A DNA stretch of 64,000 nucleotides. Origin: Ursus arctos. Lineage: Eukaryota; Chordata; Mammalia; Carnivora; Ursidae. Location: positions 11,976,001 to 12,040,000 of the forward strand of contig NW_026622886.1 in the NCBI RefSeq assembly GCF_023065955.2. The letters run 5' to 3'. The notes below the pieces were generated by a model. It had not been told where the DNA came from, searched no databases, and saw only the letters and a program-made list of their open reading frames with translations. Positions 22,441 through 33,551 of the stretch are shown here, in pieces. Numbering within the stretch: position 1 is the stretch's first letter; every line of letters starts with the position of its first letter. The position numbers and the translations under genes are program-made.

Positions 22441-23890
22441 CTCTCCTTCATTTTGCTGTATGTAACTACATTTCCATTTTATATAACATTATATGAATTC
22501 ATTGTTTGTCTTCTTTGAGTGAGCAGGAATCTCTGCTCCTTGGTGCTTTCTAGAAGACATGATGTACAAGTGTCATTTGCCTCTGTGCATTATCCACTCG
22601 GAAGTTGTTAGAATCTTTTTTCAGGCCTACTGCTGAAAAGTAAGGTGATGGTACAGGGCCAGACCTGTGCCCAGGTTTAGCCTCCACTGTAACCCTAACC
22701 CCACCTCCACCTAGCACTGCTTTCCCATGAGAAGCTGGGACTTCCCGCCCACTGCCCGATTCTCTGGTACTCATGGATTATACGAAGGATTACACTCCAG
22801 CGAGCATTGTTACCATGCTCTTCTCTAACTTAACGCTCGGGATGGAGGATCTACATCTTTTGGGATAGACTGTACCTCTGCCACTGTCCCTCTGTCCCTC
22901 ATACGTCCAAGCGGGGTGTCGGGCAGGGATTGGAAAAACACATGGCCTGCCTCAAAAATCACTGGGTATGGTATGTAGAGGTGACTATGCATTGTTGTTG
23001 TTGTTTTTATTTTTATCTTGGCCACAGACCCTTGTAATCTGGGCTGGTTGGGGAGGTGGACACCTGGATGAGGCAAAGCATCTTCCTCCCATTTTCCCAT
23101 GAGCTGGGCCTTTTTGCTAATCTTCTAAAGTGTGGATATGGTATTGGCAGTTCTCTTTCCATGTCATTCTTCATAAAAATGCCCCTTAGAATTCATCATG
23201 GAGCGTCTCACAGACTTAGAGTTAGTAAAATGTGTGGAGAAACTGCACCTGGGAACAATGGCTGGAAGTTCACACCATACTTCCAATAATGGATTTTTCA
23301 CTTGGTAATATGGAGATTATAGAATTTTGGCCGTATAACCTTGTTTACATTTCATAGCATCCATACAAGTGGCAATTACAAGAGATGGCACAGACTGTCG
23401 TGGCCCTGTGATGTCAGCTGTGGGATGGGCTGACAACAGCTCTTCCATACTTCTCATCGCTTGGTACCTCATTTCATTTTTTAACATGGAGCTTATGGCC
23501 TCTTCCTCTCCCCATTAATGCTAGGAATAAGACTACACAGAAATGCAAGAGTGAAATTTTGATGTTATGTAGTTTGAAACTTGTCTTCATTCATAAATAC
23601 CTTGTGACCTAGTCTTTGCTTCAGCCTGCGGCTTTGTCAAGATGGTACCTGACTTGATAACAGAATTCCTAGGAGCAATGTCACAGAGCATCTCGATACA
23701 GGAGGCCTATTTGGGGAAACCGTGTCAGTTGCTGAGGGCTTCTGCCTGGAATGGCCAAACCACTGGGAACAGATGCATTTGTGTAGGAGTGCCTCCTAAA
23801 TTCACACTGAGGCTTCTAGAGAGGAATAAACATTCTTTCCCAGTTACATCTGGTAGAGGCTCACTTGATTTCAACATTCTCTAGCATGGT
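22441..23890. other. Unique sequence, no recognised feature
   Basis: About 1.4 kb without a named repeat or convincing reading frame. Confidence 0.45.
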
Positions 23891-23894
23891 GTAG

Positions 23895-23934
23895 AGATGA
23901 TTTATAAAAAGGGTCTTTTTTTTATAAATCATCT
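23895..23934. repeat. Perfect 16-bp inverted repeat with 8-nt loop
   Basis: 'agatgatttataaaaa' at 23895-23910 pairs perfectly with 'tttttataaatcatct' at 23919-23934. A third partial copy, 'ttttataaatcaact', follows at once. It lies about 20 bp upstream of the MER2 terminus. Confidence 0.9.
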
Positions 23935-23956
23935 GTTTTATAAATCAACTGTTACA

Positions 23957-24291
23957 CAGTTGACCCTTGAACATGGGTTTAAACCACATGGGTCCACTTA
24001 TATGCAATGAAAAAAAGTAAATACAATACAGTACTGGAAATTTATTTTCTCTTCCTTATGATTTCCTTAATAACAATTTCTTGTGCTAGCTTATTTTATT
24101 GTAAATATACAGTATATAAGACATATAACATACAAAATATGTGCTAATTGACCATTTATGGTATTGGTAAGGCTTCCGGTCAACAGTAGGCTATTAGTAG
24201 TTAAGTTTTTGGAGAGTCAGGAGCTACATACAGATTTTTGACTGTGCAGGGATTGGTGCTTCTAGTGCCCATGCTGTTCAACGGTCAACTA
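23957..24291 (+). mobile_element. MER2 (Tigger-type DNA transposon), near complete
   Basis: It starts 'cagttgacccttgaacatgg' and ends with the inverted terminus 'ttcaacggtcaact'. Internal landmarks are 'tctcttccttatgatttcct', 'taaggcttccggtcaacagt' and 'aggctattagtagttaagtt'. About 335 bp, non-autonomous, no transposase frame. Confidence 0.92.
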
Positions 24292-24433
24292 TACACGGCT
24301 AAGTGCTAGTGTTTATAGTGTTTATCCATTCATGCACCACTGTTACATGCTGCAATGAATGAAGTTAGGTTAGCCCATTGTTATATCAGCAATAACATAT
24401 TATTTATTTAAAGATTTAACCTTTGACAATTTT

Positions 24434-24604
24434 TTGATGTTTAAACATCATTTTATTTTATTTATTTATTATTTATTTATTTTTTGCTTAAATTCAATTA
24501 GCCAGTATAGTACCTATTTAGTTTTTGATATAATGTTTAATGATTCATTAGTTGCATGTGGGACCCAGTGCTCATCACATCAGGTGCCCTTCTTCTTGCC
24601 GAGT
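24434..24604 (-). mobile_element. 5'-truncated LINE-1 3' end with TSD
   Basis: T-rich tail ('ttttatttatttattattta') followed by antisense L1 3' sequence ('agtttttgatataatgttta', 'gacccagtgctcatcacatc'). Imperfect duplications of 'acctttgacaatttt' lie at 24419-24433 and 24605-24621. Confidence 0.8.
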
Positions 24605-24621
24605 TACCTTTGACAAATTTT

Positions 24622-25440
24622 AATTTAATATTTGATGGAGTGTGATTAAGGAAAGTGATTACTGTCAAAATTGTGGAGGATTATCATAGGCTTCCTCTTT
24701 ATTTTGAAAACAACAGGATTTGCTTTCGACGACTTTCCTTGTCACTTCACGTTGGAGGAATCTAATTACCAGAGTACAATGCAAGCATTTCTACTATGAA
24801 AAATTCATTGCAGAAAGTGTGGCCAAAAGAGTGAGAATTCTCGGATCCTCCTAACTTAACAAAACTTATCATTGTTTCGAAGACTTATTTAGACTGTCCC
24901 CATATGCATAGATATTATCATAGGGTTTCAATCATAGAAAATGTATGACTCTATAATGCTTTAACTTACCATCACATCATTTTTCTATAAAGCCTCATAG
25001 CTCAGCTCAACAAACATTTTTCCATATTCTTGTAATGGCTCAACAATTTACTCAGTTGACCTACTATCATTGAATTAAGCATTTCTCCCTTATGGGACAT
25101 ACAGGTTGCTTTTACTCATTTTTTTCCCTTTCATGAATAACTTCAAAATGCTTGCCTCGATAGAATTCAAGCACCACATTAACGTCAACTATTGCCCTTG
25201 CTGTATATTTAATAGGAGTGTCAGCAAGAATAACCCCAATGAAGCGTCCAAGATTTACAAAGTTCTGAACAGAGGCAAACATAATTCCATCATTTGCTGA
25301 TTGACTGGCTTAATCTGCAAATGTGGTGACATTAAAAGCGCTGCTGGGTTCTGCAAGGTGCTGGGATTACAATAAAATAATAGTAATAGTAATCCTGAAA
25401 ATAAGAACAACAATATCAACAATGGTAGTAGTGATAAGAA
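24622..25440. other. Unique sequence, no recognised feature
   Basis: AT-rich unique interval. Nothing assignable. Confidence 0.4.
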
Positions 25441-25444
25441 CAGC

Positions 25445-25670
25445 CACTAAAATTTGTGGAGCACTTTATGCTGCGTGCTCTTCTAAATGCCTTAAGTGTA
25501 TAAACTCATTTGACTCTCACAGCAACCCTATGAGTAAGATGCCATTTTATATATATATATATTATATATATATATATATATATAATATATTTTTTTTTAT
25601 ATTTTATATATATATAATATATATATTATTTTTTACAGAAGAGGAGACATACACAGAGGTTAAAAATTCC
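25445..25670 (-). repeat. MIR SINE split by an expanded (TA)n
   Basis: 'taaactcatttgactctcac' and 'agcaaccctatgagtaagat' precede, and 'tttttacagaagaggagaca' and 'cacagaggttaaaaattcc' follow. This is antisense MIR with its centre replaced by an AT dinucleotide expansion at about 25547-25630. Confidence 0.75.
25547..25630. repeat. (TA)n microsatellite
   Basis: About 84 bp of TA alternation broken by short T runs, in the middle of a MIR copy. It can extrude cruciforms. Confidence 0.9.
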
Positions 25671-25689
25671 TTATTATTGTGGTGCAAAT

Positions 25690-25900
25690 TAATATTTCTT
25701 GGATACTTCATGTCAATGACTTTACTAACTGCTTTCCATGTATCTTTTTATTTATTTCTCCCCAAATCCTTATTAGGCATGTAATTTTTCAGTTTTACAT
25801 GTGAAGTGTTGAAGCCAAAGGGGCAAGTCAGGGGACAAGGTCACAGTACTTATAAAGCTCAAAGCACAGACTTAAACCCAACTTTGCTGGATCCCAAAGT
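25690..25900 (-). repeat. MIR SINE fragment
   Basis: 'ctaactgctttccatgtatc', 'cttattaggcatgtaatttt' and 'gtgaagtgttgaagccaaag' then 'ttaaacccaactttgctgga' follow the antisense MIR order. Second of three consecutive copies. Confidence 0.5.
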
Positions 25901-25949
25901 TGCTGAAAGGAGCTTACCTGGGACTGAGACTATTGGTGTGGAACCAAAA

Positions 25950-26065
25950 TCCAGGGACATCAAATGATTTACCCAGAGCCACCTGATGTGCAGTAGGAAA
26001 TCCCAGATTGAAACCCATCTCCTTCCTCCTAGGCCCATGCCCTTCGAGCACCCTGCTGTGCTTTC
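25950..26065 (-). repeat. MIR SINE fragment
   Basis: 'tttacccagagccacctgat', 'gtgcagtaggaaatcccaga' and 'ttgaaacccatctccttcct' are antisense MIR from the core to the head. Third in the cluster. Confidence 0.55.
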
Positions 26066-27937
26066 TATTATCTTTTCCAGGGTTGCTCGCTCGCACTCGC
26101 TCGCTCTCTGCTCCTTACTCCATGCACACCTGCCTCCGTCAGCTTCTATAGACCAGCTTCCTCTGCTGTACTTGTGCCTGAACTATCATAGTCCCGAGTG
26201 TGCCCTCATCCCCAGGTCCACCAGACTTTAAGGCCAGCTGACTTAGCCCCTGGGTCTGGATTTCAGATTTCTGAGAGTGGAAGTCTGATTGGTCCAATGT
26301 GGGCCAGGATTATCCAACCACCTGTGTTGGGTGAGTGTGTGTCACATGGTTCAAGGCTGTGGTGAGCCTGTTTCTCTCAGAAGGGGATATGGGCAGCAAA
26401 GCGGGTTTATTGCTGACTGGAATCAGATAGGAAAACCCAGAGCTTTCCCAGTAGAGGAATGGGACTGTGTGGTCCTTGCCACCTACTAGTGCTTTCATTG
26501 GTCAGCCCACCGAGTTCTCATATACTGTTCTTCATGAAAGACTTCAGTGTCCATTGGCTCCGGCATCATCCTGAGCATTTCAGCGTGGCCCCCTTTGTGC
26601 CATGAGAACACAGCTTGGGGAAGTTTGAATTAGATTAATTTTCATCTTTGTGGATGAGGTCAGGAGGACTTCTTTATCTTGATCTGAGACCCAGCTGCCC
26701 CATCTTCCCTCTTTATTTGTATCACAAAGATGAAAATGGTTGAAAACAACTTAATTTTATACAAATACAGGAGGGGCCTCTGATACATGGCCTTTCCCTG
26801 TTTTGGTCGCATCAGCTGACAACTGGTAACATGCCTGCGCCTAGCTACTACTCCTTGTCCAGATTTAAAGATGAAAAAGATAAAAATCTTTCCTTCCAGA
26901 GATGTACATTCAGGGCACATGGATACACTAATTGGTAGTGCTTATTATGGTGCCAATTCAATGAGTTTGTACCATTAGTGTTAGTGGCCCTGGAGAAAAA
27001 TGTTGGACTTTCTCCCCATGATCCTATTCAAGCATTACTAAAATTCTGGCTTCTGAAATGTCATTAGAAAGCATGTCAGGAAGTATTCCTTAGCTGACCT
27101 TATTGCTTCTCTTAAGATTGTTCAACTACATAATGACTTTTATAAATATTCTTTTTGAAATAGAGAACCTTGTTCACAGTCTCATTTGAGAAAAATCTTT
27201 GATTTCAGCATGTTTCCCTTTTCAAAGCAATGTTTTAATTTTGGTGCACTGAGGTTTTCTCCCCTCAAGGTAAAAAGAAGTCAGATTGAATTGATTTTGT
27301 GTTTCAAATGCCTACACAAAAACATATTAAAAGAAGATATTAAATATCTCCATTTTTTATGGGAAGGCATTTGGGGGAATCATTTTGTGTGTGCTGGGGT
27401 ATAGAAGAGTTTTGCTTTCATTTGTGAACATTAGAATTTCATTTTGTTAAATCACATTGGCAGCAAACTTCGGTGTTTTGAAAGTGAATCACTCCGTTTG
27501 GATTTGTACTAAAATTTTAATAATTACATATTTTCCTTTTATTGTTTTCAATGTTACAACATCTCTGCCAGGTTTTTAAAACTCTCTACTCCCTGGATGT
27601 GGAGTATGAGTTGTAAACAGGGGAGTGGGCAAAGGGTTCTCAAGCACTGCTCTTGAATCTGTCCCCCGTACTTTTCTGGTTATTTTCTTTCTGGCATCTG
27701 GAAGGGTGGCAGAGACCTGGTGACAGGACAATGAAGTTTTCCTATCAATGCTGACCCTCGGAAGCAGACGTCATCTCTGTAATGTAATTCAGTCCCGCTG
27801 GCTGTGCATTCTGTAGCTTCTGTCGTGGAGTTTTATTCAAGAGTAGGCTTGTTTTTATAGAGAGATAGAGGAAAATGCATATTTAATCTTTGAATTTGCA
27901 TTTCTATTTTTTTAACCTGAAAGAGTTAGGATGTTTT
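26066..27937. other. Unique sequence, no recognised feature
   Basis: About 1.9 kb with no named repeat. A small 'gctcgctcgcactcgctcgctc' run lies near 26083-26105. No supported exon or RNA gene. Confidence 0.45.
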
Positions 27938-27953
27938 CTAATTTACAAGCTTT

Positions 27954-28152
27954 TTTTTTTTTTTTAAAGATTTTATTTATTTATTTGACAGAGAGAGACA
28001 GCCAGCGAGAGAGGGAACACAAGCAGGGGGAGTGGGAGAGGAAGAAGCAGGCTCCCAGCAGAGGAGCCTGATGTGGGGCTCGATCCCAGAACGCTGGGAT
28101 CACGCCCTGAGCCGAAGGCAGACGCTTAACCGCTGTGCCACCCAGGCGCCCC
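27954..28152 (-). mobile_element. SINEC with perfect TSD
   Basis: Antisense full-length copy of the 'cccagcagaggagcctgatg' / 'agaacgctgggatcacgccc' subfamily, ending 'gtgccacccaggcgccc'. The 15-bp duplication 'taatttacaagcttt' is perfect at 27939-27953 and 28153-28167, so this is a young insertion. Confidence 0.97.
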
Positions 28153-28249
28153 TAATTTACAAGCTTTCTAATTAACTTTGCTTAAGCTTCTCCGGGAGTA
28201 TGTACTATGAGGTAATAATGCTATATATACCGCAGGCAGATTGGAAGAC

Positions 28250-28315
28250 TAGAGTGTGTGTAGAACACCTAGTACAGTGCCCAGCACAACAGGTTCTCAA
28301 TGCGTATGCGTTATT
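28250..28315 (+). repeat. MIR/L2 3'-end fragment
   Basis: 'cacctagtacagtgcccagc' then 'acaacaggttctcaatgcgt' is the shared end motif of MIR and L2 (…cagtgcctggcac…ctcaataa…). Confidence 0.55.
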
Positions 28316-28674
28316 CTCCGTCACCTCTCTTTATCTGAGCATCATGTGTCATGGGATCCAATAAGACCCATTCCTTGTCTAGATCTCTGTAGGAAGAAAC
28401 TAATGTATCCCAGACTAAACGGGATCAGAGATGAAGTCTGGCCTGACGCTTGATATCTTTATAACCTTTTTAGTCTTAGAAAGTTGGCTCTTCTGTTGAA
28501 AGTAAAAGGTCGAGAAGGCTCATAAGTGTTTTGAGTATCTGCTGAGTTTTGAGGTTCATCATGTGCACATGTGTCTAACCCAGTACCCCTCCACCTGGGA
28601 GATCCATAGAAATGCAGACATGCTGGCGAATCGATCAGCTCGGTGTAGATATTTTATCCATCAATCCACCCATA
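28316..28674. other. No recognised feature
   Basis: Short unique interval before the tetranucleotide repeat. Confidence 0.4.
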
Positions 28675-28676
28675 TC

Positions 28677-28715
<39 letters not shown>

Positions 28716-28760
28716 ATCTTCTTTTTCCTCCTCCTCTTCTTCTTTATCATAATCACCATT
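28675..28760. repeat. (ATCT)n microsatellite with a CT-rich extension
   Basis: About nine uninterrupted ATCT units (28676-28714) are followed by an imperfect TCTTC/CTCCT pyrimidine tract. Confidence 0.95.
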
Positions 28761-28959
28761 ATCATCGATCTACTTACTTATTTGAAATATTGATTATGCT
28801 ACATAGCTATTGGATGCATGGTAGGTAGTGAATATCATAGACTAGGAGGAAACTGAGAGATGATGGGCCCGTAACACCAAAGCATATTCCCTCTAGTTAA
28901 GGGAACTTTTCTCTCTCTCTTTCTTTTTAAAATGTAAAATGGGCTTAAGCTAAGTGACC

Positions 28960-29760
28960 TTTTAATCAGGGCATAATTGGCATAAAATAAATGGCACCTA
29001 TTTAAGGTACACAAATGTAATAAATTTTGACATATGTAGACACCTTTGAAACCTTCAGCATGCTCGTGACCGTAAACATACCCATCATGCCCCAAAGCTT
29101 CCTCCTTTACCTTGTAATCCCTCCTTCTGGTCCCTCCAGGCTTCCCCTCCCTGGACAACCCACTCACTGGTCTGCTTTCTGTCACTATAAGGTAGTTTGC
29201 GTTTTCTAGAATTTTATGATACTGGTATCAGGCAGTATGTCCTCTTTTTGGCAGGGGAAGAGGAGGCCTGTCTTCTTTCACTGTAAATATTTTGAGATTC
29301 ACCCACGCTCTTGCACAGACCAGTAGTTTGCTCCTTATCATTGTTCGGTATCATTGTAAGGTATACCACAATTTGTTTATTCCTTCACCTCTTGAGAGGC
29401 TTTGGACTGTTTCCAGTTTGGAACTAGGACAAAGTGAGTGCAAACGTCTGAGTACAAGCCTTCATATGGACATATGTTTTCATTTCTCTTGGATAAATAC
29501 CTAGGAGGGAGTGGTTGGGTCATGTGGTAGTTGAACGTTTTTCTTCCCTGTTGGTCTGTGTTAAGTCCCATCAGCAGTGTGGGGCATTCCAGTTGCTCCA
29601 CAACGCTTCACTGGTTTTGATTCCCATTCTAACAGGGGTGTAATGGCTTTCATGTGCATGTTAATGACTAATGTTGAGAATCTTGTCACATGCTCATTTG
29701 TTATCCACGTATCTTCTTGGGTGAATTGGCTGTTCAAATTTTTTGTCAAGGCTCAGGGAC
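28960..29760 (-). mobile_element. Old LINE-1 (L1M) 3' UTR and ORF2 end
   Basis: Antisense L1 landmarks in order: 'aaggtacacaaatgtaataa', 'tattttgagattcacccacg', 'tggacatatgttttcatttc', 'ctcttggataaatacctagg', 'tgactaatgttgagaatctt', and 'gtgaattggctgttcaaatt'. The poly-A end lies to the left. Frames are destroyed. Confidence 0.85.
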
Positions 29761-31040
29761 TCTTTGAAGGTGGTGAGCTGGACAATCTCAGTGATTACTT
29801 CGGTTTCTGCCACCCCTCCAGAGTCCCTGTGCTTTCTGATTTACATGTTAATTTTTTACTAGCAGCTTTTTAAGAAGTCTTTCCAGCTTTCCAAGAAACA
29901 CTGTTAAAGGCATTTTATAATGTGACAGTAGTTTATTTTATTTAAATTCTGATTGAATTATTTGAGTGCAGGTGATTCTTTGCAGATCACTTGAAGTTCT
30001 GAAATAAATGTTCTTGCTGGAGTAGCACACAGATGAAATATAAATCCAAATGTGTATTTGAATTTACTCAATAAAATATGTATCTCAATATGTCATCCTG
30101 CCTTAGAGACCCAAAATGCAAATAATATTTATGTCTTAAATTGTTCTTATTGTGGAAGTTAAGAAAAGAGAAATCTTCTAAATGTAATCTGTTTGTAGCT
30201 TAAAAATCAGTAAAATGATGAAACATGGACATATTTATGTTTAATATGAATGAATATTCCAGATTGCTTTTATAAAAATATGCTTTTCTATGAATCTTTA
30301 GCACAAAAGAGAGATGAGCTCGTGCCCTGAGGCTAGGTGGCTGTGTCTTAACGGAATTGGATTCAGCTAATGATTTGGTAAAAGTGTTGAAATCAGTCAA
30401 AATGTCTCCTGTCGTCCTCCTCCTCTCCTGCTCCCACTCCTGTTGCACTGTTTCCCATGCCAGCTCTTTCTGCAAATGTACACGTCACCAGCCTTTGTGA
30501 ACTGAGAATCAGCCAGAGAATCCACAGAACACCTCTGTTATTGGGCATGCTTCAGGGACCCAAGAACTATAAGTAACAAGGTAAATCTGTGGCCTTAAAA
30601 CTGAAAGGGGTAAAAGTGTTGGGGAAAAAAAAGAAACCCTTTAAGAAGTTCTTACCTTCAGAAAGGGCTTTATGAAGAAATACAATCTGGAAGGAAAGGA
30701 TTAAAAGATTAAATGCTACAGAGCAATTCCAAGTGACCAGGAAACACTTATTCGGTCCTCATTAGAAGAGTTTGCTGAACTGAAGCCAGATGCTACTCTG
30801 AACTTTGCCAGGATGACATCAGTTTCAAGTGCATAAGTATAGCAGTAAAACACAGAATCTGAAATGTTGAGTTCCAGGTGTTTGTGAGAGAGTTGTTACA
30901 GATTTTCAAAGGGAACCTGGAAACATGGGTTTCTTTGTCCTGTTAGAGAGTTTTGGTTGTCCTTTGCAGAGAGGAGATAGGGCAAGCTAGAAGAGAAGGT
31001 AGTCTTTAAGGAAGAATGCACAAAAGAAGAGACAGAACTT
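29761..31040. other. Unique sequence, no recognised feature
   Basis: About 1.3 kb of mixed-composition unique DNA. No supported feature. Confidence 0.45.
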
Positions 31041-31042
31041 TA

Positions 31043-31257
31043 TGGCTGTGCTGCTTAATATACTAGCCACTAGCCATATCTAGCAGCTTAAATGTAACTT
31101 AATTAAACTAAAATAAAATGTAAAATTGATTTCTTCCATTGTGCTAGCCACATTTCCTATATTGATTAGCCACATCTGGCTAGTGGCTGCTGTATTGGAC
31201 CACACAAATAGAGAACATTTCCATCTGTGTGGAAAGTTCTTGTACAATGCTGCTTTA
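31043..31257. mobile_element. hAT-Charlie-type non-autonomous element
   Basis: Inverted terminal blocks: 'tactagccactagccatatc' on the left and 'catctggctagtggctgctg' on the right, followed by 'tattggaccacaca' and 'gaacatttccatctgtgtgg'. I recognise it as a common Charlie-derived MER element, but the exact family is uncertain. Confidence 0.65.
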
Positions 31258-31350
31258 GGGAAGGCTTACATTTTAGACGGGTGGATGGAAGCAGAGAGGA
31301 CAGTGTCTGAAGAGAAAAGGAAAGTCACAGAAGTAAGGAGCAGATGAAAT

Positions 31351-31393
31351 AGCAAAATGCTGCAAAAAAAAAAAAAAAAAAGTAAGATGCTGC
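31351..31393 (+). repeat. Poly-A run between imperfect direct repeats
   Basis: 'agcaaaatgctgc' (31351-31363) and 'agtaagatgctgc' (31381-31393) flank a 17-nt poly-A. It could be a tail-only retroposition or simple slippage. Confidence 0.5.
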
Positions 31394-32480
31394 CTGGTGG
31401 ACCAGAAGGAAGAGGACATAGAAGAGGTTGCTGGGTTGGGTCTCTGTGGTGCAGTGATGACCATCTGGAGAGCAGTTTCAGTAGTGGAGGCCAAATTCAA
31501 ATAGGATTAAGGAATAAATTAGGAATGAGAAAATGGAGGCATTCAGAGTGGGCCCCCTTCCTCAAAAGTTTGATTGTACAGGAAAAGAGAAAGAGAAGAT
31601 AGCAGTATCAGAACTAAAAGATCCGAGTTGTTCACAGGTGCAGAGGAAGAGATGGAAATTTCCAACAGAAACAGGGACAGTCAACACAATAAGATGCTGG
31701 GAGAAGGAGAAAGTGTGAAAGGAAGAGGCCCGGTAGAGGTTTACCTGTGTCCTGAGGAAGGAAAGAGGACGAAGAGTGGATGCGAGGGACAGACAGGCAG
31801 CCCACGAAGGGGTTCCTGGTAGAAGGTTTCGTCTTCTCAACGGTGTTAGGGTCAGGCTGGGAATGAGGTTCTGGGCTTGAGGAGTACGGAGGAGTTTTGT
31901 ATGGCCACCATGGCAAGCCCACAGAGATGAAGTCATGAGTGTGAAGGAACTCATGCAGCAGCCCCTCCCAAATTAAATGTTGGCTTTCTAGTGGAGAACT
32001 TCTAGAGGCAATACCTTAACCCCAGGCCATGACTCTATGTAAGGAAAAGAATTTCAGGGTCACTTACTAAGCCCAAGTAGACATACATTGGACAAGGCAA
32101 GGAGACTTGATAGCACACGTCAGCTCAACACACGTGGGTAGGGCCCCACTCCTCCCTCCGTAGAGTTAACCCTGATTGTCACCCCCTATTTACCCAACCA
32201 GCTCGTTCGAAGCAGGGCAGTTTTGTCCAGGGGGATGTTCAGAGAATCATTTTTACACAGCAGCCATTTAACCATTGATTAGGGAGGTTGGGTAGCATGA
32301 GCATGGAGAGGGAAGAGGAGAGGATGGGCTTGGACTGGTGGCAGGGTGCCATGGTGTGTGTGGCTTACTACAGAAGACCCCACTAGAGGGACACAGTCCA
32401 AGTGAGAAGCCATATGTTATATTAAAATTCCCTGTCCCTCCAGGTTTCTGGTCTGCTCCTCCTCACGGACCCAGGCCGTT
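31394..32480. other. Purine-biased sequence, no recognised feature
   Basis: A-G rich on the plus strand to about 31830. Overlapping antiparallel frames of 130 and 96 codons (31562-31954) reflect this bias and show no domain. Confidence 0.4.
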
Positions 32481-32481
32481 G

Positions 32482-32540
32482 TCCCCAGCCATATACCAGG
32501 GACCCCAGCCGTATACCTTGTCCCCAGCCGTATACCTAGG
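32482..32540. repeat. Three-copy tandem repeat of about 20 bp
   Basis: 'ccccagccatataccaggga', 'ccccagccgtataccttgt' and 'ccccagccgtatacctagg' follow one another. A small minisatellite seed. Confidence 0.85.
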
Positions 32541-33497
32541 CTGCCGGATAGGAGCAAACCTGCAGCAGCTACTCCAGTGACACTGGACTTGACACTTTCT
32601 GCTTTGGCTTCTCCTTGGATACCTTTCTCGGCCACAGACCAATCAGAACAGCAACTCTGCTTTAATGTCTCCAACTCATTTAACTATAACTTTCCATTAT
32701 AATGTTTTTGAGAATGCAGCAGAAGTACTTTCTTTAAGAGCAGATTCATTGGTGAAGCAACCCAACCTTCTCTCAGGGGCTGAGCTTTGAACCAGATTTG
32801 ATGCCCACCAGCAGGATGAAAATAGGGTGCCAGAGACTTGAGAAGCCTTTGTTTGACCAAGTTATTGTTATTTCTCCTCAGGATGGAATCAGAAGGGGGC
32901 TTGTTTCTAATGCCTGTGTGAACCATGAAGGGAGCCACTTCAAGCTGGGTTTTTTTTTCCCCCAGTGAGGCATTTTTAGTGTTTTATGAATTGATATGTA
33001 TGGGGGGAAAAGGCTTGGCTCAAAGTAAGAGAGTAGACCCATAAGAAACTCCTCTCATGTTCCAAGTTAGCATTTGTTAATGGTTTCTTCGAATCGGAAA
33101 CCCTGGGATTAAGCAGATTTGATGTTTTGAGAATAAATTCATTGATTGTGAACTCAAAAATAGCCAAGCTTTGTAATCTGCCGTGTTGTTCCACACTATC
33201 TGGGGAAGTTTGCATAACTTACTTTTTAAACCACAAAACGCCACAAAGGAAGTATTATTTTTTTTCCCTTTCCTACCACATTTTATCAACAGATAAGAAA
33301 ACAGACTTGGAGGAATCAAGAGACAGGTAGTAATGGCGAAGTGTGGAGGGAAGTGTGGGATAGATGACTTTCAAATTATGCTGTTGTCTCTTCATTTTCT
33401 GTCTAAAAATATATAGAAAACACGTTGTCAGCTGCTCTTTGACCCAAAATAGAGCCTGTTTATTCTACAATTCGAATTTTAGAGCAGAAATACATAA
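32541..33497. other. Unique sequence, possible worn MIR near 33240-33320
   Basis: No clear repeat. 'tttatcaacagataagaaaa' resembles the antisense MIR core but is too weak to call alone. Confidence 0.4.
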
Positions 33498-33508
33498 AGA
33501 CTATAATT

Positions 33509-33540
33509 TTTAAAGTTTTTATTGATTGATTGATTGATTG
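33509..33540 (-). mobile_element. Tail-only retroposon insertion (SINEC/L1 tail) with TSD
   Basis: A 32-bp insert, 'tttaaagtttttattgattg' plus further ATTG units, sits between perfect 11-bp copies of 'agactataatt' (33498-33508 and 33541-33551). The insert resembles the T-rich antisense tail that starts full SINECs in this window (ttaaagattttatttattt). It has no SINE body. Confidence 0.65.
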
Positions 33541-33551
33541 AGACTATAATT

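Noticed and set aside
25323..25784. 153-codon plus-strand open frame with a tyrosine/isoleucine run
   Set aside because: The run is the translated TA microsatellite inside a MIR.
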